Source: Moorella sp. E308F (GTDB lineage Bacteria; Bacillota; DSM-521; Neomoorellales; Neomoorellaceae). Taken from it: a DNA stretch of 64,000 bases. Numbering within the stretch: the first letter of the stretch is position 1; the number at the start of each line of letters is the position of its first letter. The notes beneath the pieces were generated by a model that was not told where the DNA came from, made no database searches, and worked only from the letters and a program-made list of their open reading frames with translations. Both the position numbers and the translations under genes were made by a program. Of the stretch, positions 31,784 to 40,896 are shown piece by piece. The stretch spans positions 301,688-365,687 of the forward strand of contig NZ_BJKN01000001.1 of assembly GCF_006538365.1 (NCBI RefSeq). The letters run 5' to 3'.

Positions 31784-32271
31784 GGTTCCTCACCTTCCCG
31801 CTGGAAGTGGCCGCTGCGGCCACCCGTTTTTTCGATTAACCTGATGTTATCGATAACCATGCCCCGCTCAACGGCTTTGCACATGTCGTAAATGGTCAAG
31901 GCGGCCACGCTGACCGCCGTCAGGGCTTCCATTTCCACCCCGGTCTGGCCGGTGGTCTTCACCCGGGCTTCAATTTCCAGGGTCCCCGTGTCCCGGTCAG
32001 GGCGGAAGTCGACGCTCACCGCGCTGATGGACAAGGGGTGGCAGAGGGGGATTAACGACCCCGTTTGCTTGGCGGCCATAATGCCGGCCACCCGGGCCAC
32101 GGCCAGGACGTCACCCTTGGGCACCTGCCCCTCCAGGATGAGATCAAGGGTGTTTTTGCTCATCAGTACCCGTCCCCGGGCTACGGCCACCCGCTCGGTA
32201 ACGGCCTTGGCGCCCACATCTACCATTCGTGCAGCACCTTTGGCATCAAGGTGGGTCAGGGGATTGCTCAT
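31768..32271 (-). CDS. moaC: Cyclic pyranopterin monophosphate synthase
   Basis: A 167-aa MoaC acting with MoaA in the first step of molybdopterin synthesis. Motifs: [64 protein letters not shown]. Start ATG 32271 follows tggaggcattgtt. A 160-nt gap with purine-rich repeat DNA separates it from moaA. Confidence 0.96.
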   Translation of the reverse strand: MSNPLTHLDAKGAARMVDVGAKAVTERVAVARGRVLMSKNTLDLILEGQVPKGDVLAVARVAGIMAAKQTGSLIPLCHPLSISAVSVDFRPDRDTGTLEIEARVKTTGQTGVEMEALTAVSVAALTIYDMCKAVERGMVIDNIRLIEKTGGRSGHFQREGEEPWDVS

Positions 32272-32431
32272 AACAATGCCTCCATAATACACTGCTTATT
32301 TACTTTGTGCCTTTACAGATACAAACCTTTAGTGAAGGAACGACCCGCTTCCCCCCACGGACATTAACCTCACCGGAGCTTAACTTAAACCAACTCCTAC
32401 TTCCCACTTCCCACCTCTCACTTCTTAAACA

Positions 32432-33403
32432 TCAGCCGCCGATCTGGGACATGACCCGCGGCTGGCGCCAGCCGGTTTCCATATGGTGTTCGGCCGGCTT
32501 TAAGGTCACAGCCCGGGCAAAAATAGCCGCCAGTTCCGCCTCCGAAGCCCCGGCGCGTAAAGGCCCTTTGATGTCTATTTCCCCGTCCCAGTAGAGGCAG
32601 GGCCTGAGTTTCCCGTCGGCCGTCAGGCGCAGGCGGTTGCAGCGATGACAAAAGTGACTGGACATGGCGCTGATAAAGCCGATACTGCCTTTACCGCCGG
32701 CCACCTTAAAGTTAACTGCCGGCCCGTTGGTTACCAGGTCCGCTAAAGGTTCCAGGAGATAGACCCGGCTGATCCGGCTTTTAATCTCGTCCATGGATAC
32801 ATAACCGCCAGCAGAAGCAGCAGCCGCGCCAATGGGCATCAGTTCAATAAAGCGGATATGCAAAGGCTTTTCTTGAGCCAGTCGGGCAAAATCCAGGATC
32901 TCGTCGTCATTAAAGCCGCGGGTAACGACAACATTGAGTTTTACCGGTGTCAGGCCCACGGCCAGGGCGGCATGGATGCCCTGCCAGACGCTGCTGATAT
33001 TGCCGCGGCGGGTGATATAACGGTAACGTTCTTTCTTTAATGTGTCCAGGCTGATATTCACCCGGCTCAAGCCCGCTTCTTTGAGGGGCCTGGCCAGGCC
33101 GCTCAGGAAGATGCCATTGGTGGTCAGGGAAACCTCTTTGATGGCCGGAAGTTTAGCCAGCTCCCGCACCAGGGTCACGACGTTTTTGCGCACCAGGGGC
33201 TCGCCCCCGGTGAGGCGGATGCGGTTTATCCCGGTGCTGCCGGCCACCCGCGCAATGGTGACGATCTCCTCCAGGCGGAGGATATCCTGGTGACTCTTTA
33301 AGGGCACCCCGGTAGCCGGCATACAGTAGCGGCAGCGCAGGTTGCAGCGGTCGGTTATGGCAATACGCAGGTAGTTTATCTGACGGCGAAAGGCATCTTC
33401 CAC
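32432..33403 (-). CDS. moaA: GTP 3',8-cyclase (radical SAM)
   Basis: A 323-aa radical-SAM enzyme. The N-terminal cluster motif CNLRCRYC binds the SAM [4Fe-4S], and the C-terminal cluster has CHRC...CLYWDG. The C-terminal Gly-Gly (SQIGG), needed for activity in MoaA, is present. Start GTG 33403 lies after agagggagacc; a TTG at 33427 overlaps the site. Confidence 0.95.
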   Translation of the reverse strand: MEDAFRRQINYLRIAITDRCNLRCRYCMPATGVPLKSHQDILRLEEIVTIARVAGSTGINRIRLTGGEPLVRKNVVTLVRELAKLPAIKEVSLTTNGIFLSGLARPLKEAGLSRVNISLDTLKKERYRYITRRGNISSVWQGIHAALAVGLTPVKLNVVVTRGFNDDEILDFARLAQEKPLHIRFIELMPIGAAAASAGGYVSMDEIKSRISRVYLLEPLADLVTNGPAVNFKVAGGKGSIGFISAMSSHFCHRCNRLRLTADGKLRPCLYWDGEIDIKGPLRAGASEAELAAIFARAVTLKPAEHHMETGWRQPRVMSQIGG

Positions 33404-33467
33404 CGGTCTCCCTCTTTTCTCCGGCAAAGGCTTCTTCGTTATGCCGCTTTTTTATTCTAAATTATAG

Positions 33468-34724
33468 CTACCCTTGATGGTCCTGGCTCCGGTGTGGAGT
33501 TTCTTCCAGAAGGGTTTCCCGCGGCCGCAGGAGATATACCGTCACTTCCTGGCCGGCGGCAAAACCCTCGGCCAGGCGGGGTACCACCACAATACCGTCG
33601 GCCCGGGCCAGGGCCATGATGGTGCCGGCACCGCGGGAGGTCGGAATGGCCACCAGCCTGCCCCCTTCTCTTTCCAGGCGGACACGGACAAACTCCTCCC
33701 GGCCCAGGGGGGAGTAGATTTTACGGGCCAGGACGGCTTGCACCCGCTCCCGCCGGGGCGGTTCCAGGCCCTGGCGGTAATAGATAACGGGCCTGGCAAA
33801 GAGTTCCGCGCACAGGGCGGCGGATACCGGGTAGCCGGGTACGCCAATCACCGGCTTTCCATCGACTATACCCAGGATTACCGGCTTTCCGGGCCGGGTG
33901 GCGACCCCATGGGTCAACACCTGCCCCAGCTCAGCCACCAGGCGGGCGGTATAGTCCTCCCGCCCGGCCGATGAGCCGGCATTGATGAGGACCAGGTCGC
34001 TTTCCGCTACGGCCTGCACCAGGCGTTCCTTTAAGAGCTGGTAATCATCCGGGGTAATGGGGTAAACCCGGGGCTCACCCCCCCACTGTACGACCAGGCC
34101 AGCCAGCATGGTACCGTTAGACTCCAGAATCTGGCCGGGAGCCGGGTTGGGGTTTGGCGGCACCACCTCCGTCCCCGTGGGCAGGATGGCTACCCGCGGT
34201 CGCGGCCGGACGGCCACCCTCGTTACTCCGGCAGATAGGAGGCCTCCAAGGTCATAGGGGGTGAGGGCATGGCCGGCCGACACCAGCAGCTCGCCGGCCA
34301 TGATGTCCTCGCCCACCGGCCGGACGTTCTGCCCTGGTACAGCCGGGCGCCTGATGACAGCCGTTGCCTTATCTTTAAAGACCACCTCTTCAATCATAAT
34401 AACGGCGTCAAAGCCCTCCGGTAAGGGATCGCCCGTATCGACAAGCACTGCCTCGCGGTCCGGGGCCAGCTCCAGAGGTTCCCCCTCGCTGGCACCAAAG
34501 GTCTTTTCCGCCCGCACCGCTATCCCGTCCATGGCTGCCGCCGGGTAGTGGGGTGAGGAGATGGCGGCATAGACCGGTGCTGCCGTCACCCGGCCCAGGG
34601 CCCGGGTAACGTCTACTTCTTCAGCCGGCAGCCCCGCCAGGTAGCCATTGGACCTTAAAGATCCTAGAAATTCCTCCAGGGCCTCCTGCCATGGCCTGTT
34701 GGTGACAAAGACCTTGCGTGCCAA
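33468..34724 (-). CDS. moeA: Molybdopterin molybdenumtransferase, MoeA paralogue 2
   Basis: A 418-aa MoeA that inserts Mo (or W) into adenylylated molybdopterin. Domain marks: AMDGIAVRAEKTFGA, PDREAVLVDTGDPLPEGFDAVIMIEEV, RVAILPTGTEVVPP, NAGSSAGREDYTARLV, GVATRPGKPVILG and GVPGYPVSAAL. A second MoeA lies directly upstream. In tungsten-using anaerobes two MoeA copies may separate Mo and W insertion; that split is inference here. TTG start after aaggaagggttgg. Confidence 0.94.
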   Translation of the reverse strand: MARKVFVTNRPWQEALEEFLGSLRSNGYLAGLPAEEVDVTRALGRVTAAPVYAAISSPHYPAAAMDGIAVRAEKTFGASEGEPLELAPDREAVLVDTGDPLPEGFDAVIMIEEVVFKDKATAVIRRPAVPGQNVRPVGEDIMAGELLVSAGHALTPYDLGGLLSAGVTRVAVRPRPRVAILPTGTEVVPPNPNPAPGQILESNGTMLAGLVVQWGGEPRVYPITPDDYQLLKERLVQAVAESDLVLINAGSSAGREDYTARLVAELGQVLTHGVATRPGKPVILGIVDGKPVIGVPGYPVSAALCAELFARPVIYYRQGLEPPRRERVQAVLARKIYSPLGREEFVRVRLEREGGRLVAIPTSRGAGTIMALARADGIVVVPRLAEGFAAGQEVTVYLLRPRETLLEETPHRSQDHQG

Positions 34725-34831
34725 TTACCAACCCTTCCTTCCCGGGTTTAATAGAACATAATTCCCCTCTCCGGTTCCTCTTAACGCACTATAGAAGACG
34801 GGATTAAACAAGCTACTAAATACCGGGGCAC

Positions 34832-36058
34832 CTAAAATAATTTAACCTCTACCCTCGTACCGGCTTCCAGACCCTCTTCCTCCATGGGTATGGCTACCAG
34901 GCCGTCGGCCTGGACCATGGATGAGATCATACTCGAGCCCCCGGGTACCGGTACGGCCAGGTACCCATCCGGGCCTGCTTCCAGGCGGACGCGGATATAA
35001 TCCTCGCGGCCGGGAATAGAAGTAACTGTCCGGCTTAAGATCGCCTCCACCGTCCTCCCGGCCAGATGATCGTAGCTCCCGTAGCGCAGCAGGGGTTCGA
35101 TTAAGAGCCTGAAAACAACCATGGCTGAAACGGGATGGCCCGGCAGGCCCAAAATCATCTTATCGCCGGCCACTGCCGCAACGGTGGGCTTACCCGGGCG
35201 GAGGGCCACACCGTGAAAGAGGATACCCGGCTGTCCCAGGCCAGCCAGGACCTGGACGGTTAAATCGCGGGTGCCGACAGAGCTGCCGCCGGAAAGGAGC
35301 ACCAGGTGGTTTTCCGTCATGGCCTTTCGTACCCCGGTTGTGAGCTCTTCCATATCATCGGGGGCAATACCGTACAGGGCGGCCTCAGCGCCACACTTCC
35401 TGACCAGTCCGGCCAGGGTGTAGGAATTAATATCCCTTACCTGGCCGGGTCCGGGATCAGCCTCGGGAGGGACGATTTCATTGCCGGTAGCCAGGATGCC
35501 CACCCGCCAGGGTTCATATACAGTCACCCGGGTTACCCCCAGACTGGCCAGCACTCCCAGGTCCTGGGGCCGCAAAGTATGGCCGGCAGGCAGGACGGTG
35601 GTACCGGCGCGCACGTCGGCACCCTGGCGCACCAGGTCCTGCCCCGGGGCCACGGGTTTAAAAACGGCGACGCAGTCCCCCTCCTGGACTTCCGTATTTT
35701 CCACCATAACCACGGCATCAGCCCCTGGGGGTATCATACTGCCAGTAGATACGGCCACCGCCTCGCCGGGGCCAACAGTGACTGCCGCCGGTTGCCCCAT
35801 AGCTACCTCTCCTACCAGGTGTAAAATTACCGGTTCGCTTTCCCTGGCCCCGAAGGTATCAACTGCCCGGACGGCATATCCGTCCATGGTGGCGCGGGTA
35901 AAACCGGGAACGTCGTCCTTCGCCGTCACCGGCCGGGCCAGTTCCCGCCCCAGGGCAGCAAGCAGGGGTAAAATCACTTCCTGCCGTCCCGGCAGGGGCC
36001 AGTAGCGGGAAAGCATCCGGCGCGCTTCTGCTAGAGTTACCACCCGGAAGAGTTCCAT
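34832..36058 (-). CDS. moeA: Molybdopterin molybdenumtransferase, MoeA paralogue 1
   Basis: A 408-aa MoeA with the same layout as its neighbour: ATMDGYAVRAVDTFGA, GEAVAVSTGSMIPPGADAVVMVENTEV, VGILATGNEIVPP, LSGGSSVGTRDLTVQVL, GVALRPGKPTVAAV, GLPGHPVSAMVV. GHPVSA is the standard motif; the downstream paralogue has GYPVSA. Start ATG 36058 follows agggggatatgg and lies 14 nt inside the stop of the small gene upstream. Confidence 0.94.
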   Translation of the reverse strand: MELFRVVTLAEARRMLSRYWPLPGRQEVILPLLAALGRELARPVTAKDDVPGFTRATMDGYAVRAVDTFGARESEPVILHLVGEVAMGQPAAVTVGPGEAVAVSTGSMIPPGADAVVMVENTEVQEGDCVAVFKPVAPGQDLVRQGADVRAGTTVLPAGHTLRPQDLGVLASLGVTRVTVYEPWRVGILATGNEIVPPEADPGPGQVRDINSYTLAGLVRKCGAEAALYGIAPDDMEELTTGVRKAMTENHLVLLSGGSSVGTRDLTVQVLAGLGQPGILFHGVALRPGKPTVAAVAGDKMILGLPGHPVSAMVVFRLLIEPLLRYGSYDHLAGRTVEAILSRTVTSIPGREDYIRVRLEAGPDGYLAVPVPGGSSMISSMVQADGLVAIPMEEEGLEAGTRVEVKLF

Positions 36059-36071
36059 CCATATCCCCCTG

Positions 36072-36257
36072 CTACTCAAAACATCCCAGCTGGCACTGGA
36101 TAATCTTAATCTTTAAGTCGTCGGCAGCCTGTCCCACCTCACGCATGGGTACCTGCAAGCGGCGAGCTACTTCCTGGGCCACCGCGCAGGGCAGCTTGCC
36201 ACCATGGTCAGCAGCCGCTTCTTTTACTGCTGCCCGGACGGCTTCCCGGTCAACCAT
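36072..36257 (-). CDS. Small conserved-type protein with C-terminal CQLGCF motif
   Basis: A 61-aa protein, first gene of the Moco operon behind the riboswitch. The N-terminal 45 residues look like a compact helical/winged-helix domain (REAVRAAVKEAAADHGGKLPCAVAQEVARRLQVPMREVGQAADDL), and the C-terminus ends IKIIQCQLGCFE with two Cys three residues apart. I do not recognise the family. Tight linkage to moeA and control by the Moco riboswitch point to a job in Moco/tungsten cofactor handling. ATG after taggagggat. Confidence 0.7.
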   Translation of the reverse strand: MVDREAVRAAVKEAAADHGGKLPCAVAQEVARRLQVPMREVGQAADDLKIKIIQCQLGCFE

Positions 36258-36341
36258 AAAATATCCCTCCTAGGAAGTTCGTCTTTATATTTATTGACTT
36301 ACTGGGGCCGGCCTTTATTCCCTTTTAGCCCTAAAAATTTA

Positions 36342-36363
36342 CAGGCACCCGGAAGGGTGCCTG
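36342..36363 (-). terminator. Hairpin after the Moco riboswitch (candidate expression platform)
   Basis: A perfect stem CAGGCACCC / GGGTGCCTG with loop TTCC, followed on the minus strand by TAAATTTTTAG. It lies between riboswitch and first gene, as expected for transcriptional control. Confidence 0.7.
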
Positions 36364-36375
36364 AAGTTACTGAAA

Positions 36376-36494
36376 ACTCCTTTCCCATTCCGGGAGGCAG
36401 GCAGGTTTCCCCGCCTACCCCGTCGCTGCCTGGCAAGCAGGCAGGAGGCCAGCGGCCATAGCCTTAAAACCTTAGGCCCACTGGCTCGGAGATA
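36376..36494 (-). promoter_or_regulatory. Moco riboswitch (Moco RNA motif)
   Basis: Read on the minus strand the leader shows the conserved blocks in order: CTCCGAGCCAG, GCCGCTGGCCTCCTGCCTG, CGACGGGGTAGGCGGGGAAA, CCTGCCTGCCTCCCG, and GGGAAAGGAG. This matches the Moco (molybdenum/tungsten cofactor) motif known upstream of moa operons and molybdoenzyme genes. It follows a good promoter (36510-36538) and precedes seven Moco genes. A terminator-like hairpin follows. Confidence 0.93.
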
Positions 36495-36509
36495 TATGCG
36501 GTTATATTG

Positions 36510-36538
36510 ATTGTAGCATAACCAGAAGCAGGAAGCAA
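36510..36538 (-). promoter_or_regulatory. Promoter of the Moco operon
   Basis: Minus strand TTGCTT (36533-36538), 17 nt, TACAAT (36510-36515). Predicted start is about 10 nt before the riboswitch. Confidence 0.8.
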
Positions 36539-36553
36539 GTAGGAATTATGGCT

Positions 36554-38482
36554 TTACCTTTTACCCACCAGGGCGCAAAGCCTCTCGGTGGCGTAGTAAG
36601 CTTCCGCTCCGGTTACTATTTCCTGCGGATCGCCTCCCGTCTTATTCAGGGGCAGGAGGCCCCTCCCCCCGGCCCGGGCCACGGCTGCCGCCGGGTCTAA
36701 AGCCGCCGTATCCTCGCCCAGGTAGGTTAGAAGAAGACGGGCGGCATTGCCCCGCGTTAAAGGTTTCCGCTCGAGATAGGGCTGTAAGGCTGCAGACTTA
36801 GCGGCAACCAGATCGCCCCGGCCGGCTGCCCTTTTTAAGGCATTGGCCGTCATATAGTAAAAGCTTGCCTGGTTCACCGGGTCATCCAGCTTCCAGTCAT
36901 TATTATAACCAGCAACAATAAGGCCCCACCGGTTAACAAATTTTAAACCTTCAAAGGCCCAGTGATTTTCCAGTGGGTTCTTTATATGATAATCCTTGAG
37001 ATAGGCCCCCATTTTCACCAGTTTATCCTGGATGGCCTTGATGTCCCCGGGGCTGGCCGCCAGTTCCCGGAAATTTTTATTAACCTGCAGGGAATAAACG
37101 GCCGCCACCCCGGCAGCATCGCCGGTAGCCATACCTATGGGCACTACCCGGGCACTACCAGCAGCTAGGTGAGTATAGCCGGCCGAGCGCCCTACCACCA
37201 GGAGGTTGTCAACCCCCTGGGGCACCAGGGAGCGAAAGGGTATGCTGTAGACTTCCGGCCGGCCGTAGACGTAACCCGTATCCTGGGGTGAAGTCGCCTG
37301 GACATCCACCGGATAGGACCCCAGGGCGATGGCGTCGGGGAAATAGCGGTTAAAGAGGACGTCATTCAGGTCCAGCTGGTAAAGGGCCTTGATGTGGCGG
37401 GTTTCCCGGACGTAGAGTTCCGGCGCTGCCCCCAGGAGCCTGGCCCCGGCAAAACCGGGCAGCCGGGAGCGCAAGAAGTCAGTAATAGCCGGCAGTTCTT
37501 TCCGGGCCAGTTCCATGGCTTCAGTTTTGGCAGCCTCGCTCAGTCCATCGACACCAAAGATCTGCAGGGCGTTAATGAGGATGGTGCCGTCATTCTGGCG
37601 GCCGATATTTAAGCCCCGCAGCCGCAAGCGCGAGGTGGAGGGCTGGTAGGCAGCGCCAATGTCGGCAAAGCCCCAGGCGGCCCGGTCGGAAATCTTAGCG
37701 TCTTTGATCCGGCCTCCCTTGACGGCCTGCTCCAGGGCCGCCCAGTCTATCCCCCCCAGGTGAAAGACGAGGGTCACTGCCTGGCGCCGCTCTTTCTCGC
37801 CCATATCCTCGGCGCCTACCGTATAAGGAACGCCGGCCGCAGCGGCAACATCGGCATCCTGGGTAGCGTCGATGATCCGGCCGGCGTAGAAGGTTATTTC
37901 CTGGCCGTCCTTGACGGCTCTGATGCCGATCAGTTTATTGCCCTCCAGGATGGGCGCTTTAAAAGCAGTATTCAGGCTTAAAGCCAGGTTGGGGTAACGC
38001 TCCACCATGTCCAGGAAGACCTTTTTGGCCACGGTGACATCAAAAACGCTGCCCCCTACCTGGCGGTAGAAATCAAGAAAAGTACCGCGGGTCAGCAGTT
38101 CGTGTTTCGGCCCGTAATTCATGTCAATAAAGTTGAGCCAGCCATAGGTAAAAAGGCCGCCCAGGCCGTCGCGCCTTTCCATCAGCAGGACCTTGGCCCC
38201 CTGGCGAGCGGCAGAGATAGCCGCAGCGACACCTTCCGGTTGCCCACCTACCACTAGTACGTCGTAACTCGCCCCGGCAACCGGCGGCGGCGCCGGCGGA
38301 AAAGCAGCCGGGTCGGGTGCCTGTTGGGCAACTACCTGCCCGGCCCAGGCCCGCCATATGGTTAAATAATACCTGGCCCGCTCAAAAGCAGCTACCCGAC
38401 CTGGCCAGAGGCGCCACCCCGCCAGGGTTGCTAAAAGTATAATAAAGCTTAAAAAAAGATACAGTTTCTTTTTGCCCGACAT
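36554..38482 (-). CDS. Membrane-anchored FAD-dependent oxidoreductase
   Basis: A 642-aa protein with an N-terminal membrane anchor/signal (LYLFLSFIILLATLAGWRLW). An FAD domain of the FAD_oxidored type follows: dinucleotide fold YDVLVVGGQPEGVAAAISAARQGAKVLLMERR, GGLFTYGWLNF, IIDATQDADVAAAAGVPY and RSLVPQGVDNLLVVGRSAGYTHLA. The last ~160 residues are helical and resemble an SLH-like or alpha-helical wall module, not clearly assigned. It is probably outside the cytoplasm. The substrate is unknown. A GH26-type enzyme is encoded upstream on the same strand (116-nt gap). Confidence 0.75.
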   Translation of the reverse strand: MSGKKKLYLFLSFIILLATLAGWRLWPGRVAAFERARYYLTIWRAWAGQVVAQQAPDPAAFPPAPPPVAGASYDVLVVGGQPEGVAAAISAARQGAKVLLMERRDGLGGLFTYGWLNFIDMNYGPKHELLTRGTFLDFYRQVGGSVFDVTVAKKVFLDMVERYPNLALSLNTAFKAPILEGNKLIGIRAVKDGQEITFYAGRIIDATQDADVAAAAGVPYTVGAEDMGEKERRQAVTLVFHLGGIDWAALEQAVKGGRIKDAKISDRAAWGFADIGAAYQPSTSRLRLRGLNIGRQNDGTILINALQIFGVDGLSEAAKTEAMELARKELPAITDFLRSRLPGFAGARLLGAAPELYVRETRHIKALYQLDLNDVLFNRYFPDAIALGSYPVDVQATSPQDTGYVYGRPEVYSIPFRSLVPQGVDNLLVVGRSAGYTHLAAGSARVVPIGMATGDAAGVAAVYSLQVNKNFRELAASPGDIKAIQDKLVKMGAYLKDYHIKNPLENHWAFEGLKFVNRWGLIVAGYNNDWKLDDPVNQASFYYMTANALKRAAGRGDLVAAKSAALQPYLERKPLTRGNAARLLLTYLGEDTAALDPAAAVARAGGRGLLPLNKTGGDPQEIVTGAEAYYATERLCALVGKR

Positions 38483-38598
38483 TTACTCATTTCCTCACCA
38501 TATTCTTGACGTTCTTTGCAGAATCTCCTCCATTGCTCCAGGGACTTGCCTGCCGCTGCCCTATGCATGGGTTTTAGTCCGAGGGAAAACAGGCCAGC

Positions 38599-40152
38599 TT
38601 ACTCGGGGATCACCGCCTGGAACCGGTAGTGGGGATCCTGCAGGCCCTCCTTGAAGGCCGCCTTGCTCCCCGGGGAAGAATCCAGGTTATAAAGCCACTT
38701 GCCGTCCACCTGGTTAAACCACACGGCAATCTTAATATTGGGGTAGTATAGCGCCAGGCTCCGGAAACATTCCCGTATCCAGGCCGCCTTGTCGCCGCCC
38801 ACTTCGTTACTGGAGAACTCAGTAATCATGAAGGGCTTCTTCCCGAAATAATACATATACTCGCGGTACAGGGGCGCATAGATTTCATTAAACCCGCGCC
38901 AGGTGTCGGCGGCATGGCTGGTGCCGTTGTTGTAGCCCGTCAGGCCGATCCAGTCCACGGTTTGATCCCCCGGGTAATAAAGCAGGTAATTATTCCATTT
39001 AAAGTTGGGAAAGGAGCGGTCGTGGGGGTTAAAGACAAAAAGGACATTATTCGCCCCCTCCGCCTGGAAGAGGCGATAGACATGCTTCCAGGCCATTTTA
39101 AAAATGTCCGGATCCTTGCCGTAGTACCAGGCCGACCAGGTGGACCAGTCGCCGTTCATCTCGTTGCCGAAACGGACGAAAACGGGGTCTTCCAGGGCTT
39201 TAAACTGCCGCGCCCATTCCCGTAAAATATGGTCATACCTGCCCTGAATGAGGTCAATGAGGGAGGTATCATTTTTTTTGCCGTACCACCAGGGCTGCAG
39301 GGCAACCATCATCACACGGTTATCGTCGTAGATTTTCTGTAATTCTTTAAAGTTGAAGCGGGTATCAAAGGCGGCATAAGTAATGAGAAATTGAAATTTA
39401 AAGTCCAGCTCTTTTTCCAGGGGCAGGAGCTTTTCAAAATACTCCAGGCGCCCCGGCTTGTGAGGGTTAAGGATGCCCCACAGGGTTTTATCCGCCGGGA
39501 TCACCAGGCGGTGACGCCGGCCTTCGATTGCGATATCCCGCTGGACCGGCGGGGCTGCCGGCAGGGCAGGTACACCTTGCGGCGGCAGGGGGTTAAAGCT
39601 CTGAATAATCCGGTTTAAATCCCGCACTGCGGCCGTAAAATTGGCCTGGTTGCTTTTGAGCATAAAGGTATAGACGGTTTTGCCGGCGACCAGGTCATAC
39701 TCGCGGTAGCAGTTGAGATCGCCGGCGCCCAGTTGCTGCCGCGTCCATTCAAACTGCCAGGTATGGTAGCCCCGGATATTTAACTGCTGCTGGCCCTGGA
39801 GCTTAATGCTGCCCCATCCCTCCTGGAGGCTGCGGTTGCTGTAAAGGACGTATTCCTCGGCGCTGATTTTCCCTAAAGGCTGGGCGAAGATAGATAATTT
39901 GGCGTAACCGGGTTTGGTCAGGATGGTTGCTACCCCCGGGATAATCTCCTGCTGCCAGTCGACAGGATAGTTTAAACTGAAACCATCATATGTATTTACT
40001 AGTTCCTGCCATTCCTGAGTATCATTATCTACCGGGGTCATGCTCAAGTTACCGGGGAAATTGCCGGCAACCTGCGGCTGTTGCTGCAGGCGCCCGCTAC
40101 CCAGGGCCAGGAGAAAAAGAACCAGGAAAACAAGCCAGGTCCACTTGCGCAC
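38599..40152 (-). CDS. Exported GH26-like glycoside hydrolase with N-terminal PsbP-like domain
   Basis: A 517-aa protein with a signal peptide/anchor (WTWLVFLVLFLLALGSG). Residues ~45-195 form a PsbP/DUF1795-like domain (YDGFSLNYPVDWQQEI; a Tyr/Trp-rich beta sandwich). Residues ~215-510 form a TIM-barrel glycosidase of GH26 type: WGILNPHKPGRLEYFE, acid/base Glu in RFGNEMNGDWSTWSAWYYG and nucleophile Glu in MITEFSSNE. GH26 contains beta-mannanases and related endo-glycanases. A role in cell-envelope or exopolysaccharide turnover is more likely than feeding in an acetogen (inference). Confidence 0.82.
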   Translation of the reverse strand: MRKWTWLVFLVLFLLALGSGRLQQQPQVAGNFPGNLSMTPVDNDTQEWQELVNTYDGFSLNYPVDWQQEIIPGVATILTKPGYAKLSIFAQPLGKISAEEYVLYSNRSLQEGWGSIKLQGQQQLNIRGYHTWQFEWTRQQLGAGDLNCYREYDLVAGKTVYTFMLKSNQANFTAAVRDLNRIIQSFNPLPPQGVPALPAAPPVQRDIAIEGRRHRLVIPADKTLWGILNPHKPGRLEYFEKLLPLEKELDFKFQFLITYAAFDTRFNFKELQKIYDDNRVMMVALQPWWYGKKNDTSLIDLIQGRYDHILREWARQFKALEDPVFVRFGNEMNGDWSTWSAWYYGKDPDIFKMAWKHVYRLFQAEGANNVLFVFNPHDRSFPNFKWNNYLLYYPGDQTVDWIGLTGYNNGTSHAADTWRGFNEIYAPLYREYMYYFGKKPFMITEFSSNEVGGDKAAWIRECFRSLALYYPNIKIAVWFNQVDGKWLYNLDSSPGSKAAFKEGLQDPHYRFQAVIPE

Positions 40153-40208
40153 CGGTTTTCTTCCTTTCGGGGAGTGTTACCCGCACCGGCCGCCAGCCCA
40201 TCATATCC

Positions 40209-40781
40209 TCAGGGCTCAATAATTCCCGCCTCGGTGATAACCATATCCACCGGCCGGTCATGGGGCTCGGGATACACGTCGGGTACAATTTGCTCGGTAA
40301 AGGCCAGGGCGATAGTCATGGCGCCGGGCCTTAAGGTTGCCAGGAAACGGTCATAATAGCCGGCGCCGTAGCCCAGACGGTTGCCGCCCCTGTCGAAGGC
40401 CACCCCGGGTACGATGACCAGGTCGATGAGTTCAGGTTCCAGGGGGCGTAAGCTTTCCGGCCTGGGTTCCAGGATACCCCAGGTACCGGGCTGCAAATCG
40501 TCCGGGAAAGCCAGGACTTCCGAAGCAATAAGGCGCCGCCCATCCCGGACGCATAGGGGAACGGCCACCCGTTTTCCCCCGGCCAGGGCCGCTTTAATCA
40601 GGGCAGGGGTAGCCACTTCACTGCCAAAGGAAACATAACTCATAATTATGCCGGCCTGCTGCCAGGCAGGTAGTTCCAAGATTTTTTTAACGATAATCTC
40701 GCTTTTAGCTTCCCTGACTGCTGTTGCCAGGGCATTACGCCTGGCTATAATTTGCTTCCTTAACTGCTTTTTCAAGTTCAC
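40209..40781 (-). CDS. 5-formyltetrahydrofolate cyclo-ligase
   Basis: A 190-aa enzyme converting 5-formyl-THF to 5,10-methenyl-THF with ATP, protecting the folate pool that carries Wood-Ljungdahl C1 units. Family marks: KKQLRKQIIARRNAL at the start, IMSYVSFGSEVATPALI, DLVIVPGVAFDRGGNRLGYGAGYYDRFLA (ATP-binding GGxRLGxGxGYYDR). Confidence 0.94.
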   Translation of the reverse strand: MNLKKQLRKQIIARRNALATAVREAKSEIIVKKILELPAWQQAGIIMSYVSFGSEVATPALIKAALAGGKRVAVPLCVRDGRRLIASEVLAFPDDLQPGTWGILEPRPESLRPLEPELIDLVIVPGVAFDRGGNRLGYGAGYYDRFLATLRPGAMTIALAFTEQIVPDVYPEPHDRPVDMVITEAGIIEP

Positions 40782-40896
40782 ATCCCCCCGGCTCGGCCGT
40801 TCCGGCTTAGATGATTAGACATAAAGATGGCAGATTCCTTCCATGTCTCTAAGAAAACAGTCCCAGGACATCTTTATAAAAATATTGCCCCAGCCT

